A DNA stretch of 64,000 nt from Bog-756 sp963812885 (GTDB taxonomy: Bacteria > Actinomycetota > Acidimicrobiia > Acidimicrobiales > RAAP-2), in assembly GCA_963812885.1 (NCBI GenBank), contig CAWEWZ010000004.1, forward strand, positions 62,001 through 126,000, given 5' to 3'. Below, one piece after another: positions 1 to 8,645 of the stretch; position 1 is the stretch's first letter, and each line of letters starts with the position of its first letter. The position numbers and the translations under genes are program-made. The notes beneath the pieces are model-generated. The model searched no databases. It was given only the letters and a program-made list of their open reading frames with translations, and had not been told where the DNA came from.

Positions 1-525
1 ACCGCGGCGGCGACATCGGCATCGAGCCCTGCCGCGACTGACCCGGCGGCGTCAGGGACGCCGATTGCAGTGTCGGCCCCACCGGTGACGGCAGCCGCCA
101 CCTCGGCGTCCGAAGCCTCCGCCGTCGCCGAGCTGGTGAGGGCGGTCGGGGCCACCGGCATCGAGCCCGGGCCGACCTGGTCGTGGTCCATGGGAGATAC
201 CGCAACGCAATGCGGCGCCATCCCTGGCAACGTGGGCACCGGTTGCACGTCCGGTGCGGCAGGTGCAGCCCGGACCGTCTTCAGCGGTTCCCCGACGCTC
301 GCTCTGGTGGCCCATGAGATGGCCAACGCCGAAGTCGAAAACGACGCCGTGCCCAGCCTGATGAGTGAGGTGGCCACCGCTGAAGCAGGGACGTCCTGGT
401 CGACGATCGATGCCGCGGCCACGTGTCTGGTCGTGCACTTCATGGGATTCCAGGATCAGGCCGCCGGGGCCTGGGAGTGCCCGGCCGCACTGGCCAGCGT
501 CGTCGCCGATCACATCCACGACTGA
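1..525 (+). CDS. C-terminal part of an unrecognised Ala/Ser/Thr-rich protein
   Basis: The reading frame is open from the first base of the window, so the start lies outside it; the stop is at 523-525. The first 40 or so residues are low-complexity Ala/Ser/Thr/Pro, like a linker or a wall-spanning stalk. The rest looks globular, with conserved-looking Trp and Cys residues and a VAHEMANAE segment about 50 residues before the end of a second His-containing stretch. The HE pair recalls secreted zinc peptidases, but I do not see a full HExxH motif, so no function is assigned. The convergent HAD gene ends 41 bp downstream. Confidence 0.55.
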   Translation, partial: TAAATSASSPAATDPAASGTPIAVSAPPVTAAATSASEASAVAELVRAVGATGIEPGPTWSWSMGDTATQCGAIPGNVGTGCTSGAAGAARTVFSGSPTLALVAHEMANAEVENDAVPSLMSEVATAEAGTSWSTIDAAATCLVVHFMGFQDQAAGAWECPAALASVVADHIHD

Positions 526-565
526 TCTTCTGGATGCCGCCGCCGATCCCGGGCTTCCGTCCGTA

Positions 566-1246
566 TCACAGCCCGGGGAACGGGTGCTCGAGCGACTCGA
601 GCACATGATCACCGCCCGCCGCTTCCAGCTCGTCCACCGGATAGTGGCCGGTGGCCACCCCGACGGACACGGCCCCGGCCGCCCGGGCCGCCTCCAGGTC
701 ACGCGGGGTGTCGCCGACCACGAAGACCTGGGACGGGGTGAGCCCGCGGTGGAGCTTCGCCGCCTTCTCGATGGCCAGTCGGGTCAGTTCCGGCCGCTCG
801 GGTGAGTCCGAGCCGTAGGCGCCGAAGATGAAGAACCGGTTGAGGTTGGCCGGCACCAGTTTGGTGCGGGCCGCCCCCTCCATGCCCCCCGAGACGAGAC
901 CGAGAAGCACCCCGGCTTCACCCAGGGCGACCAACGTCCGCTCCGCACCCGGCAGCACCCGGTACCCCTCGGCCACCAGGATGTCGTCGGCCAGGTGCAG
1001 CAGGTACTGGCCGTAGAGCAGGTCGAGCTCCTCGTCGCTCGGCTCACGACCGAGCACCCCGGTGAACGTCGCCCGGGCCACGGCCGGATCGGTCTCGCCG
1101 GCCGAGGTGTGCGCCCCGATGTCGGCTGGGACGCCGTAGAGCTTCTCGAACGCCGCCTTCCAGCTCCGTGCTCCCGAGCCGCCGGTGTGGACGAGGGTCT
1201 CGTCCACATCGAACAGGACGACGACCGGTTTGGTCTCGTTGCTCAT
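566..1246 (-). CDS. HAD-superfamily hydrolase (phosphoglycolate phosphatase-like)
   Basis: This 226-residue protein has the haloacid dehalogenase signature. The nucleophile motif DVDETLV (D14, D16) is near the N-terminus, SGG is motif II and VGDTPRDLEAARAAG is motif IV. A cap-like helical segment between about residues 20 and 90 is typical of phosphoglycolate phosphatase or beta-phosphoglucomutase relatives. An upstream in-frame extension exists, but the ATG at 1246 is preceded by a GGAGG box at good spacing. It is a cytosolic phosphatase or phosphomutase; the substrate cannot be read from sequence. The divergent neighbour is the glutaminase gene. Confidence 0.85.
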   Translation of the reverse strand: MSNETKPVVVLFDVDETLVHTGGSGARSWKAAFEKLYGVPADIGAHTSAGETDPAVARATFTGVLGREPSDEELDLLYGQYLLHLADDILVAEGYRVLPGAERTLVALGEAGVLLGLVSGGMEGAARTKLVPANLNRFFIFGAYGSDSPERPELTRLAIEKAAKLHRGLTPSQVFVVGDTPRDLEAARAAGAVSVGVATGHYPVDELEAAGGDHVLESLEHPFPGL

Positions 1247-1397
1247 GGCGGGGGCCTCCGCTCTGGTCTTCTCGCCGCCCGGGGCCGGGACCGCGAAGGG
1301 GACGGGTCGTCCACGGAGCTTAGAACGCAGGCCGTCTGGCCTAGCCTTCGCCTCAGTCCGGACCACGGAGAGGTCCGAGCGAGGAAGGAACGACGCC

Positions 1398-2429
1398 GTG
1401 CACATTCCGCTGCCGTTTCACGAGACGACGACGACTTCGGCCGTGTCCACCGGTGAGCTGCCCGTCCCCGGGGTCGTCCAATCGCTCCTCGACGAGGTCC
1501 ATGACCTCTACCGTTCGCTCGACGAGGGTGCCGTCGCCGACTACATCCCGGCGCTGGCCAACGCCGATCCATCGCTGTTCGGGGTGAGCATCTTCGGCGT
1601 GGGTGGGCGGAGATTCTCGGTCGGGGATTCCGATCACCTGTTCTCGATCCAGAGCATCTCGAAGGCGTTCGTCTTCGCCCTGGTGTGCGACGCCATCGGC
1701 CATGAAGAGGCTCACCGGCTGCTCGGCGTCAACGCCACCGGGCTGGCCTTCAACTCGGTGATGGCCATCGAGCTGAACGACGAGCGCACCATGAACCCGA
1801 TGGTCAACGCCGGGGCCATGGCCACCACCAGTCTGGTGCCCGGGGCCACCAAGGAAGAGCGGTGGGAGTCCATCCGTGAGGGACTGTCGCGGTTCGCCGG
1901 TCGGCCGCTCGAGCTCGACTCCGAGGTGTACGCATCGGAGTCCGCCACCAACCTGCGGAACCAGGGCATCGCCCATCTCTTGGAGAGCTACGGCCGGCTC
2001 TACGCCGATCCCGACGAGACCACCGACCTCTACACCCGGCAGTGCTCGCTCCTGGTGAGCGCGGCCGACCTGGCCGTGATGGGGGCCACGCTGGCCGACG
2101 GGGGAGTGAATCCGATGACCGGTCAACAGGTCATCGAGCCATTCCACTGCAAGCACGTGCTGGCCGCCATGGCCACCGCCGGCCTGTATGAGCACTCCGG
2201 CGACTGGCTGTTCGAGGTCGGGCTCCCCGGCAAGAGCGGTGTCAGCGGGGGGATCGTGACCATCTCCCCGGGCAAGGGCGGGCTGGGGGCCTTCTCACCC
2301 CCGCTCGACGAGGCGGGCAACAGCGTCCGTGGGCAACGGGTGACGCGGTATGTCTCCGAGAAGCTCGGGCTCAACATCTTCGCCTCCAAGCCGGTGCCGG
2401 CGACCACCGGGACGAGCCCAGGTCGATGA
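1398..2429 (+). CDS. glsA: Glutaminase
   Basis: The 343-residue product matches the serine-dependent glutaminase family (beta-lactamase-like fold), which hydrolyses glutamine to glutamate and ammonia. The catalytic SxxK (S86, K89 in SISK) follows a FSIQ segment. Further family blocks are MNPMVNAGA, the ESATNLRN segment, a Tyr-containing DLYTRQCSLLV block and the C-terminal PGKSGVSGG. I chose the GTG at 1398 because GAGGAAGGA lies just upstream; the frame also stays open further upstream, where it overlaps the promoter region of the divergent HAD gene. Length is slightly above the usual 300-330 residues. It adds to the nitrogen theme later in the window (GSI, GSII). Confidence 0.93.
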   Translation: MHIPLPFHETTTTSAVSTGELPVPGVVQSLLDEVHDLYRSLDEGAVADYIPALANADPSLFGVSIFGVGGRRFSVGDSDHLFSIQSISKAFVFALVCDAIGHEEAHRLLGVNATGLAFNSVMAIELNDERTMNPMVNAGAMATTSLVPGATKEERWESIREGLSRFAGRPLELDSEVYASESATNLRNQGIAHLLESYGRLYADPDETTDLYTRQCSLLVSAADLAVMGATLADGGVNPMTGQQVIEPFHCKHVLAAMATAGLYEHSGDWLFEVGLPGKSGVSGGIVTISPGKGGLGAFSPPLDEAGNSVRGQRVTRYVSEKLGLNIFASKPVPATTGTSPGR

Positions 2430-2461
2430 GCAGGGCAACTGACCTCCAGAGGGAAGACAAC

Positions 2462-2483
2462 TAATCCTGTCTTGACAAGATTA
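2462..2483. promoter_or_regulatory. ArsR-type operator overlapping a -35 box
   Basis: A 22-bp inverted repeat has arms TAATCCTGTC and GACAAGATTA, matching at 9 of 10 positions around a TT centre. The central bases also form TTGACA (2472-2477), a consensus -35 element, with GACACT 17 bp further on as a weak -10. A dimeric ArsR protein bound here would block RNA polymerase, so autoregulation by the gene that starts at 2507 is likely (inference). Confidence 0.7.
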
Positions 2484-2506
2484 ACTGTCGGTGAGACACT
2501 GATCGC

Positions 2507-3130
2507 ATGCAAGATGTCGCCGTCATCGAAGATCCCGACGTGGCCGAGTCCGCCCTCGAGCCCGTCCGGGCGCGCCTCCTCGCCGAACTGGCTGAACCCG
2601 GTTCGGCCTCCTCCTTGGCTCCGACCCTCGGCCTGACCCGCCAGAAGGTCAACTATCACCTGCGGGCTCTCGAGAGCCGGGGCCTGATCGAGCTGGTCGA
2701 GGAGCGACGGAAGGGAAACATGACCGAGCGGGTCATGCAGGCGACCGCGGCCGCCTACGTCATTTCGCCGCTGGCGCTGTCCGCCGTCGCTCCCGACCCC
2801 GGTCGGGCCCCGGACCAACTATCCGCCTACTGGCTCTTGGCTCTGGGGTCACGGACCGTCGGCGAGGTCGGTGAGCTCATGGCCCGATCGACCCGTGCCG
2901 GTCAACCACTGGCCACGTTCGCCATCGACGCCGAGGTCGAGTTCGCCTCCGCCTCCGACCGGGCCTCGTTCGCCGCCGAGCTCTCGGGCGCCGTCGAGTC
3001 CCTCCTGGCCAAGTACCACCATGGCTCGGCGGTGGGCGGACGCAAACACCGAGTCGTCGTCGGACTGCACCCGATGATCACCCGACCCGAGTCCGACTCC
3101 GGACCGGTCGGGGCCCGTTCCACGCCGTAA
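2507..3130 (+). CDS. ArsR-family winged-helix transcriptional regulator
   Basis: The 207-residue protein has a winged helix-turn-helix in residues about 15-75, with recognition-helix region TLGLTRQKVNYHLRALESRGLIEL. The C-terminal half is longer than in metal-sensing ArsR proteins and has no cysteine cluster, so metal binding is not supported. It resembles the regulators encoded together with SRPBCC/AHSA1 proteins, and exactly such a gene follows 20 bp downstream; the two very likely form one operon. An inverted repeat covering the -35 box upstream suggests autorepression. Confidence 0.85.
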   Translation: MQDVAVIEDPDVAESALEPVRARLLAELAEPGSASSLAPTLGLTRQKVNYHLRALESRGLIELVEERRKGNMTERVMQATAAAYVISPLALSAVAPDPGRAPDQLSAYWLLALGSRTVGEVGELMARSTRAGQPLATFAIDAEVEFASASDRASFAAELSGAVESLLAKYHHGSAVGGRKHRVVVGLHPMITRPESDSGPVGARSTP

Positions 3131-3150
3131 GCACGAAAGGAGCTTCAACG

Positions 3151-3864
3151 ATGCCCAAGGAATTCGAATGCCAGCGGGAGCTGGTCCTGCCGACCGACCC
3201 GGAGAGGGTGTGGGAGGCGGTGTCGACCCCTGAGGGCCTTTCGGCCTGGCAGTTCCCCAGCCCCGTTCCCTCCATCAGAGACATCGCCACCACATGGGAC
3301 CCTCCACACCACCTCGGTATTCGCATGGAGCAGGGCGAATGGTTCAACGCCCTCGAGTATCGGATCGAGGGGCGGGGAGACGGGATGAGCGTCCTGCGTT
3401 ATGTCCACAGCGGGATCTTCATGGACGACTGGGATGCCCAGTACGACGCTGTCCAGCAGCACACCGACTTCTACCTCCATACGCTCGGGCAGTATCTGGA
3501 GTTCTTCGATGGGCAATCGGCGACCTATATCGGCGACGTCCCAGGTGGCCTGCAGGGCCCGGGCCGTTCGACCGAGAAGGACGGATTCGATCGGCTGAAG
3601 GAGGCTCTCGGGCTCGACCCCGGAGTCGCCGCCGGCACCGAGGTGAGCCTGGCTCCCGAAGGGCTCAGCCCGATCTCGGGAGTGGTGGACTACGGCCAGC
3701 CCAACTTCCTCGGCATCCGCACCTCGAAGGCGCTCTATCGATTCTTCGGGCGGAACGCGTTCGGGCAACCGGTCGGCATGTCGATCCACATGTTCGGAAG
3801 CGTCGACGACCCTGATGTGGTCAGAAGGCGCTGGCAGCAGTGGTTGGATGGGTCGCTCGGTTGA
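3151..3864 (+). CDS. SRPBCC/AHSA1-domain protein
   Basis: The 237-residue product begins with the typical START-like strand LVLPTDPERVWEAVSTPEGLSAWQ, and a Trp-rich segment near residue 90 (MDDWDAQYDAVQQ) fits the last helix of the helix-grip fold. The second half (about residues 130-237) looks like another, more diverged copy of the fold. The fold binds hydrophobic ligands; none can be named. The start has a GAAAGGAG ribosome site. It is co-transcribed with the ArsR-type regulator just upstream, a common pairing in actinobacteria. Confidence 0.8.
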   Translation: MPKEFECQRELVLPTDPERVWEAVSTPEGLSAWQFPSPVPSIRDIATTWDPPHHLGIRMEQGEWFNALEYRIEGRGDGMSVLRYVHSGIFMDDWDAQYDAVQQHTDFYLHTLGQYLEFFDGQSATYIGDVPGGLQGPGRSTEKDGFDRLKEALGLDPGVAAGTEVSLAPEGLSPISGVVDYGQPNFLGIRTSKALYRFFGRNAFGQPVGMSIHMFGSVDDPDVVRRRWQQWLDGSLG

Positions 3865-3910
3865 CGGCAGAGCGGACGGTGGAGCCGGCTCGATCGCCCC
3901 ATCATTCCCT

Positions 3911-3946
3911 GGCCAAAGCACTGGCCAAAGCACTGGCCAAAGCACT
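3911..3946. repeat. Three tandem copies of a 12-bp unit
   Basis: The unit GGCCAAAGCACT occurs three times without a mismatch between the SRPBCC gene and the secreted repeat protein. It is non-coding on both strands as far as I can see; repeat-number variation by slippage is plausible. Confidence 0.9.
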
Positions 3947-4022
3947 GGACAGGCCTGGTTGATCCCGCGATACTCGGGCGGTCGAGGGGTACGGAGTTCA
4001 GTCCGACGAGAACCGAGGTGCC

Positions 4023-4967
4023 ATGACTCGACAGAGGTGCATGCGACGGGTGGGGATCATCGGTGCATCGCTGGCCATCGTCGCCATCGGGCTGGTGGGC
4101 GCTGCGAGAGCGGCGAGCGCAGCCCCCCCGGTCGTCGGCGGTCCCGGATACTGGTTGGTGTCCGGCTACGGGGTCTCGTTCGGATTCAAGGTCCCGTCCT
4201 TCCCGAGCCCGGGCGCCACCGGCAGTGACATCTGTGTCGGAGGGACGACGCACAATTATTCTTGTATCGCCATCGCCGCGGCTTCGACCGGTGAGGGGTA
4301 CTGGATGGCCTCCTCTGTCGGGCCACCGGGACAGCCCATCACGGGATACATCGGTGACCTGAATCACCAGGGCGCGGTGGCCATGCCTACGGGCGGATGC
4401 GGAAACACCGTCGTCTTCGGGCTCAACAACCCAGTGGTCGGTGTCGCCGGCGCCGCGGTGGGTGGGTGGCTCGTGGCCTCCGACGGGGGCATCTTCGCCT
4501 TGTGCGGCGCGCCCTACTTCGGGTCGATGGGTGGCTTCCATCTCAACCAGCCCATCGTCGGAATGGCCGCCACCCCCGATGGGCAGGGCTACTGGGAGGT
4601 GGCGGCAGACGGCGGCATCTTCAGCTTCGGCGACGCCCATTTCTACGGCTCGATGGGTGGCCAGCATCTCAACCAGCCGATAGTGGGGATGACCCCGACC
4701 CCCGACGGGCAGGGCTACTGGGAGGTGGCCTCGGACGGCGGCATCTTCAGCTTCGGTGATGCGCAATTCCACGGCTCGATGGGAGGGAAGCCGCTCAACG
4801 CGCCGATGATCGGTATGGCGGCCAATCCCGATGGCACCGGGTATTGGACGGCGGCATCCGACGGCGGCGTGTTCAGCTTCGGTGACGCACCGTTCCTCGG
4901 CTCGGAGCCCGGTCAACCACCGGAGGCACCGATCGTAGGCATCGCCTCCACCGCCCGGGCATCGTAA
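4023..4967 (+). CDS. Secreted protein with tandem GYWEVASDGGIFSFGDA-type repeats
   Basis: The 314-residue protein starts with a clear signal peptide (RQRCMRR n-region, hydrophobic residues 10-28, cleavage near ASA-AP at 33). The C-terminal half carries four tandem repeats of about 42 residues, each with GYW, SDGGIFSFGDA, F-GS and LNQPIVGMA-TPDGQ elements, a pattern that suggests a beta-propeller. Such repeats are frequent in predicted extracellular proteins of Acidimicrobiia. The N-terminal part (residues 34-150) looks like degenerate copies with three cysteines. No catalytic residues are recognisable; a binding or surface role is inferred. It converges with another secreted propeller gene. 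Confidence 0.82.
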   Translation: MTRQRCMRRVGIIGASLAIVAIGLVGAARAASAAPPVVGGPGYWLVSGYGVSFGFKVPSFPSPGATGSDICVGGTTHNYSCIAIAAASTGEGYWMASSVGPPGQPITGYIGDLNHQGAVAMPTGGCGNTVVFGLNNPVVGVAGAAVGGWLVASDGGIFALCGAPYFGSMGGFHLNQPIVGMAATPDGQGYWEVAADGGIFSFGDAHFYGSMGGQHLNQPIVGMTPTPDGQGYWEVASDGGIFSFGDAQFHGSMGGKPLNAPMIGMAANPDGTGYWTAASDGGVFSFGDAPFLGSEPGQPPEAPIVGIASTARAS

Positions 4968-5055
4968 GGGCATCGACCGGCGAACAGCGAGTAGGCGCCG
5001 CCGCCGCAATCTGGGCCGCCGACGTCAATCCCGGCACCCGGGTCGGAATCTCGAC

Positions 5056-6549
5056 CTACGGAGCTATCTCGGTCACCGAGTTACTCCCGCTATTCGCTAC
5101 CCAGACATGGGTGCCATCCGAAGAGAGAGCGACGGGGGTCACGCCGACCGGAATGTTCTGAATGGTTGCCCCCGTCGAGGCACTGAGCTCGGTCACCGAG
5201 TTGCTGCCGCCATTTGCTACCCAGACGTGGGTACCGTCCGAGAAGATGGCATCGGGCGAGACACCTACGGCGACGGTCTGGATAACTGATCCCGTGGAGG
5301 CATTCAGCTCGGTGACCGAGTTGCTGCCCTTGTTCGCCACCCAGACATCGGTGCCATCGGAGGAGATGGCATCCGGGCTGGCGCCGACGGCGATGGTCTC
5401 AATAAATGCACCCGTGGAAGCATCCAGCTCCGTGGCCGTACCATCTGCATCGTTCGTCAGCCAGACGTGGGTACTGTCCACTGAGACAGACCCTGGGTTG
5501 GTGCCCACGGTGATGGTCCGTAAGAGAGCAGCCGTGGAGGCGCTCAGTTCACTCACCGAGTCGCTGCCGCTGTTTGCTACCCAGACGTAGGTGCCATCCG
5601 ATGTGATGCCTTCAGGACTGGACCCCACAGGAGTGGTCCGCACGTTGGACCCGTCGGAGGCATTGAGTTCCACGACCGAGCCGAGCGAGGTGCTTGCCAC
5701 CCAGACGTGGGTGCCATCCGAAGTGATCCCTTCCGGGTCACTGCCCACAGAAATGGGTGAATGGGCCACCGATCCATTGGAGGCATTGAGCTCGGTGACC
5801 GATCCGCTCGAGGCATTGGCAATCCACACATGAGCGCCGTCCGCGGAGATGCCTTTGGGGTCCGTGCCCACGGAAATAGTCCGTACGACGGGTGGGGTAG
5901 CCGGTGCCGAAAATGCCGATGGCGCTCCGGTGCCGTATGCGTTGGTGGCAGTCACCTTGAATCTGTAGGTTGTGTCATTGGTCAGCCCGGTCACGGTGCA
6001 GGTCTTGGCACCCGACGTCGTGCATCGCTTGGAGCTCGGCGTCGTGGTGACGGTGTACTTGGTGATACGGCTGCCGTTGTTTGCCGGGGCAGTCCACGAG
6101 ATCGTTGCATAGCCATTGCCCGGAGTTGCCTTCACGTGGGTAGGGGCAAGGGGAAGACCGGGCTTCACCGTGACGACGGCCGAAGGCGCACCTAGGCCCT
6201 TCTTATTGCTGGCCTCGACCGAGACCCTGTAGGTGTGGCCATTGACCAGGCCGTGAATCGTGCAGTTCGTTGCACCTGTCGTTGTGCAGGTTTCGGACCC
6301 CGGGGATGCCGTCGCCACATAGCCGGTGATCGGACGCCCGCCGTCGTCAGCCGGAGCTGTCCACCTGAGAACTGCTGCTCTGTTGCCGGAGGTGGCCTTT
6401 ACTCCTCTGGGTGTCCCTGGCACGGTGACGGTGGCCGGGTGCACAACGGCGCCGGCCGCCACCGGCGCGACCACGGCCCCCGCCGTGACAGCCACCAATG
6501 CAACTGTCACTATCCGCAAATGGAACGAGCTACGTGATGAGTTCCTCAT
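5056..6549 (-). CDS. Secreted protein with two fibronectin III domains and a seven-bladed propeller
   Basis: The 497-residue product has a signal peptide (cleavage near residue 33), then two fibronectin type III domains (about 45-130 and 133-220; each has W-APA-D/N-G and TYRF/V-V-A-N motifs and a Cys pair). Seven repeats of about 39 residues follow, with the pattern VG-PxxISSDGTHVWVANxGSNSVTELNAS. Seven copies of this YVTN-like unit fit a closed seven-bladed beta-propeller. Location is extracellular or cell-surface; a binding role is inferred and no catalytic motif is seen. The gene converges on the other propeller-like gene, with 88 bp between their stops. Confidence 0.85.
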   Translation of the reverse strand: MRNSSRSSFHLRIVTVALVAVTAGAVVAPVAAGAVVHPATVTVPGTPRGVKATSGNRAAVLRWTAPADDGGRPITGYVATASPGSETCTTTGATNCTIHGLVNGHTYRVSVEASNKKGLGAPSAVVTVKPGLPLAPTHVKATPGNGYATISWTAPANNGSRITKYTVTTTPSSKRCTTSGAKTCTVTGLTNDTTYRFKVTATNAYGTGAPSAFSAPATPPVVRTISVGTDPKGISADGAHVWIANASSGSVTELNASNGSVAHSPISVGSDPEGITSDGTHVWVASTSLGSVVELNASDGSNVRTTPVGSSPEGITSDGTYVWVANSGSDSVSELSASTAALLRTITVGTNPGSVSVDSTHVWLTNDADGTATELDASTGAFIETIAVGASPDAISSDGTDVWVANKGSNSVTELNASTGSVIQTVAVGVSPDAIFSDGTHVWVANGGSNSVTELSASTGATIQNIPVGVTPVALSSDGTHVWVANSGSNSVTEIAP

Positions 6550-6922
6550 TTGGGCACCTCCGTATTGGACTTAGCCCCCACATTGGATGCCCCTCACCGG
6601 TATTGCATGCTTGTTCCCTGTTCGGCCAAACGCCGGGCTCACCACCGCCTCAGCCTGACGCCGCTCCTTCTGTCATAAAGAGCTTCAAGGCGCCAGGTAG
6701 GGGGTCCACCGACGAACCCACGACTTCCGCCGACCGGATCCTACCCTCATCTCGGTCGGTGACGATACCGGACCTCCCGTTCTCGGTGGCCAAGATCCAG
6801 AGATCAAGCTCTTGTGCCCACGATCACACTCTCCCTTGGCCGACGACCAGCTGACCTGGTGCCCGCGGTCCGGGGCAGGGTCTCTTGACGATCGATCAAC
6901 TAGGGCGGAGGAGATCGATCAA
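6550..6922. other. Intergenic region without a supported gene
   Basis: No open frame here has convincing coding character on either strand. The right end holds a short tandem duplication, listed separately. The left part should carry the promoter of the secreted FN3-propeller gene on the minus strand. Confidence 0.6.
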
Positions 6923-6934
6923 CTAGGGCGGAGG
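6890..6934. repeat. Tandem duplication of about 22 bp that includes a stop codon
   Basis: The 22-bp sequence starting GATCGATCAACTAGG is present at 6890-6911 and again at 6913-6934, a 23-bp period. The second copy contains the CTA that is the TAG stop of the minus-strand membrane protein gene, so the duplication covers the end of that gene and its immediate 3-prime flank. Confidence 0.9.
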
Positions 6935-7423
6935 CACAGTGCCATCCTCGTCCGGCGGCACCGGCCCCAGGATGTCCTCCAGCTCCGCCCGCCCGCCCGG
7001 TCCGTCGGCGGGACGATCTCCGGTGAGTACCCGGAACCACTCGCCGAGGGTCCTCGCGGCTCTGGAGCTACGTAACCCCTGGGGCAGGTGGTGGCGAGGT
7101 GCCTTCCGTCGGACAGGCCGGTCAGAGGCGCCCTTCCCACGGCGACGTCTCTTTCCTCTGAAATACCAGGCGGCCCGAAGACAGATGGCCAGGAGCAGGA
7201 GGACAAAGGCCAGCAGATACCAGCCGCTGGGCACAACGCCCAAGATGAGGAGGAAGGCGGCCAGGGCCCACAGGACATCCGCCAGCAGGTCGCGCCGTCC
7301 GGGGTATGTCGCAGGACGGGCTTGAACTGCTGATGCGACCAGCGCGGCCACGATCCCGACGAGCACCAGGGCGAGGCTGCTTCCACTCAACGTGTGGTGC
7401 GTGCTGGCCGGAACTACCACCAT
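6923..7423 (-). CDS. Small membrane protein, function unknown
   Basis: The 166-residue protein has a hydrophobic segment at about residues 13-34, then two closely spaced ones at about 50-85 (LWALAAFLLILGVV and WYLLAFVLLLLAICL). A very basic stretch (FRGKRRRRGKGASDRPVRRK) follows, and the tail is cytoplasmic, Pro/Asp-rich and ends in PPP. The positive-inside rule places the basic tail in the cytoplasm. I recognise no family. The stop codon lies in a 23-bp tandem duplication. Confidence 0.65.
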   Translation of the reverse strand: MVVVPASTHHTLSGSSLALVLVGIVAALVASAVQARPATYPGRRDLLADVLWALAAFLLILGVVPSGWYLLAFVLLLLAICLRAAWYFRGKRRRRGKGASDRPVRRKAPRHHLPQGLRSSRAARTLGEWFRVLTGDRPADGPGGRAELEDILGPVPPDEDGTVPPP

Positions 7424-7578
7424 CTCTGAAGGGTAAGCCGTCAGATGACCTCACCGGTGTCACGTTGTGTTCACGTACTCGCATGGAATGACATTGCTCT
7501 GCGCCGCCACGCCCAGGCCGCATCCGGTGGCGGTCACGGTGACTGCCGATCCTGTGAAGGTGCGTCTAACTTGGGCTG

Positions 7579-8505
7579 GTGCCGAACGACGACCTGGCCA
7601 AAGCAGCAGACCACTGGGATGCCTACGTCGACCGGTACCTGGTCGACGGGAAGAATACGAATCGCGCTGAGTGGCTCGCCCATCCGACGGTCAAGCAGTA
7701 CCACCGACAGGCCCGGGGCGACCGCTCGATCGAGGCCTGGGTGGGCGACGTGGCGTTGGCTGGGATACCTCGCCCGCGTGGAGTCGGGATAGGAGCGGGT
7801 GCGGGATGGTTGGAGTTGGGCCTGCTGGAGGCAGGATCCGTCGGTAGGTTCGATCTGGTGGACGTATCCTCCGGGGCATTGGAACAAGCACTGCAAAAAG
7901 CCGAGAAGTTACGTGTTCGAGATCGTGTGACCACGGTGACGGGCGATATCGACGCGTACGACCTCGGCGAGGGCCAGTACGACGTGGCCACGTGCATGGA
8001 TTCACTCCATCACCTCGACGAACTAGACACGGTGTTGGCATCGGTCGCTCGTGCGTTGGTGCCGGGGGGTGTACTGGTTGCCTACGAATACGTCGGTCCC
8101 GACCGTTTCGACACCGGTCCAGCCGAACGTGAGATCGCCAGCCGCCTCTACCGGGCCCTCGACCCGTCGCTCCGCTCCGGGGCAGGGGAGTTGCTCCTTC
8201 CCGATCCTGAGGCGGTGATCGCAGCCGATCCGACGGAAGCCGTGCACTCCTCGGAGATTCTTTCCACCCTCCGACGCTACTTCGCCGAGGTCTCCGTCAT
8301 CCATCACGGTGGGGCGTTGGCTTATACGTTGTGGTGGGGCCTCGCCCACGACGCGTTGTACGAGACGAAAACGGGCTGGGAGTTTGTCGACGTGCTGCTG
8401 CAGATGGACCAGGCACTGACTGGATCCGGGGTGATCGATGACTACTTCGTCACCGTTCGGGCGTCGCATCCGCGGCCGATGGGGATTTCGGGGGCGACCG
8501 GGTAG
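7579..8505 (+). CDS. Class I SAM-dependent methyltransferase
   Basis: The 308-residue product has a Rossmann methyltransferase core. Motif I is GVGIGAGAGWLELGLLEAG (about residues 68-86), followed by an acidic strand end (FDLVDVS), an aspartate-containing motif II (VTGDIDAY), and CMDSLHHLDEL at the post-II position. The substrate is unknown; the C-terminal third may recognise it. The only start with the right frame is the GTG at 7579, without a strong ribosome site. It stands alone between a membrane protein gene and the glycosidase gene. Confidence 0.83.
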   Translation: MPNDDLAKAADHWDAYVDRYLVDGKNTNRAEWLAHPTVKQYHRQARGDRSIEAWVGDVALAGIPRPRGVGIGAGAGWLELGLLEAGSVGRFDLVDVSSGALEQALQKAEKLRVRDRVTTVTGDIDAYDLGEGQYDVATCMDSLHHLDELDTVLASVARALVPGGVLVAYEYVGPDRFDTGPAEREIASRLYRALDPSLRSGAGELLLPDPEAVIAADPTEAVHSSEILSTLRRYFAEVSVIHHGGALAYTLWWGLAHDALYETKTGWEFVDVLLQMDQALTGSGVIDDYFVTVRASHPRPMGISGATG

Positions 8506-8645
8506 CGCTCCCGAGTTCACCAGGCCGATGCGTTCGGTGCCGATGATCCTCGAAGCGGATTGCACAATGTACGATGCCTTGGGCAGACGGTTGAACATTC
8601 GTCAGGTGCTTCGGTACCCCATCCTCTGTGGCCTGGAGCCGATCA

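Noticed and set aside
3911..3946. The 12-bp triple repeat as a protein-coding or regulatory iteron
   Set aside because: Only three copies, no replication gene nearby and no link to a promoter; kept as a simple repeat.
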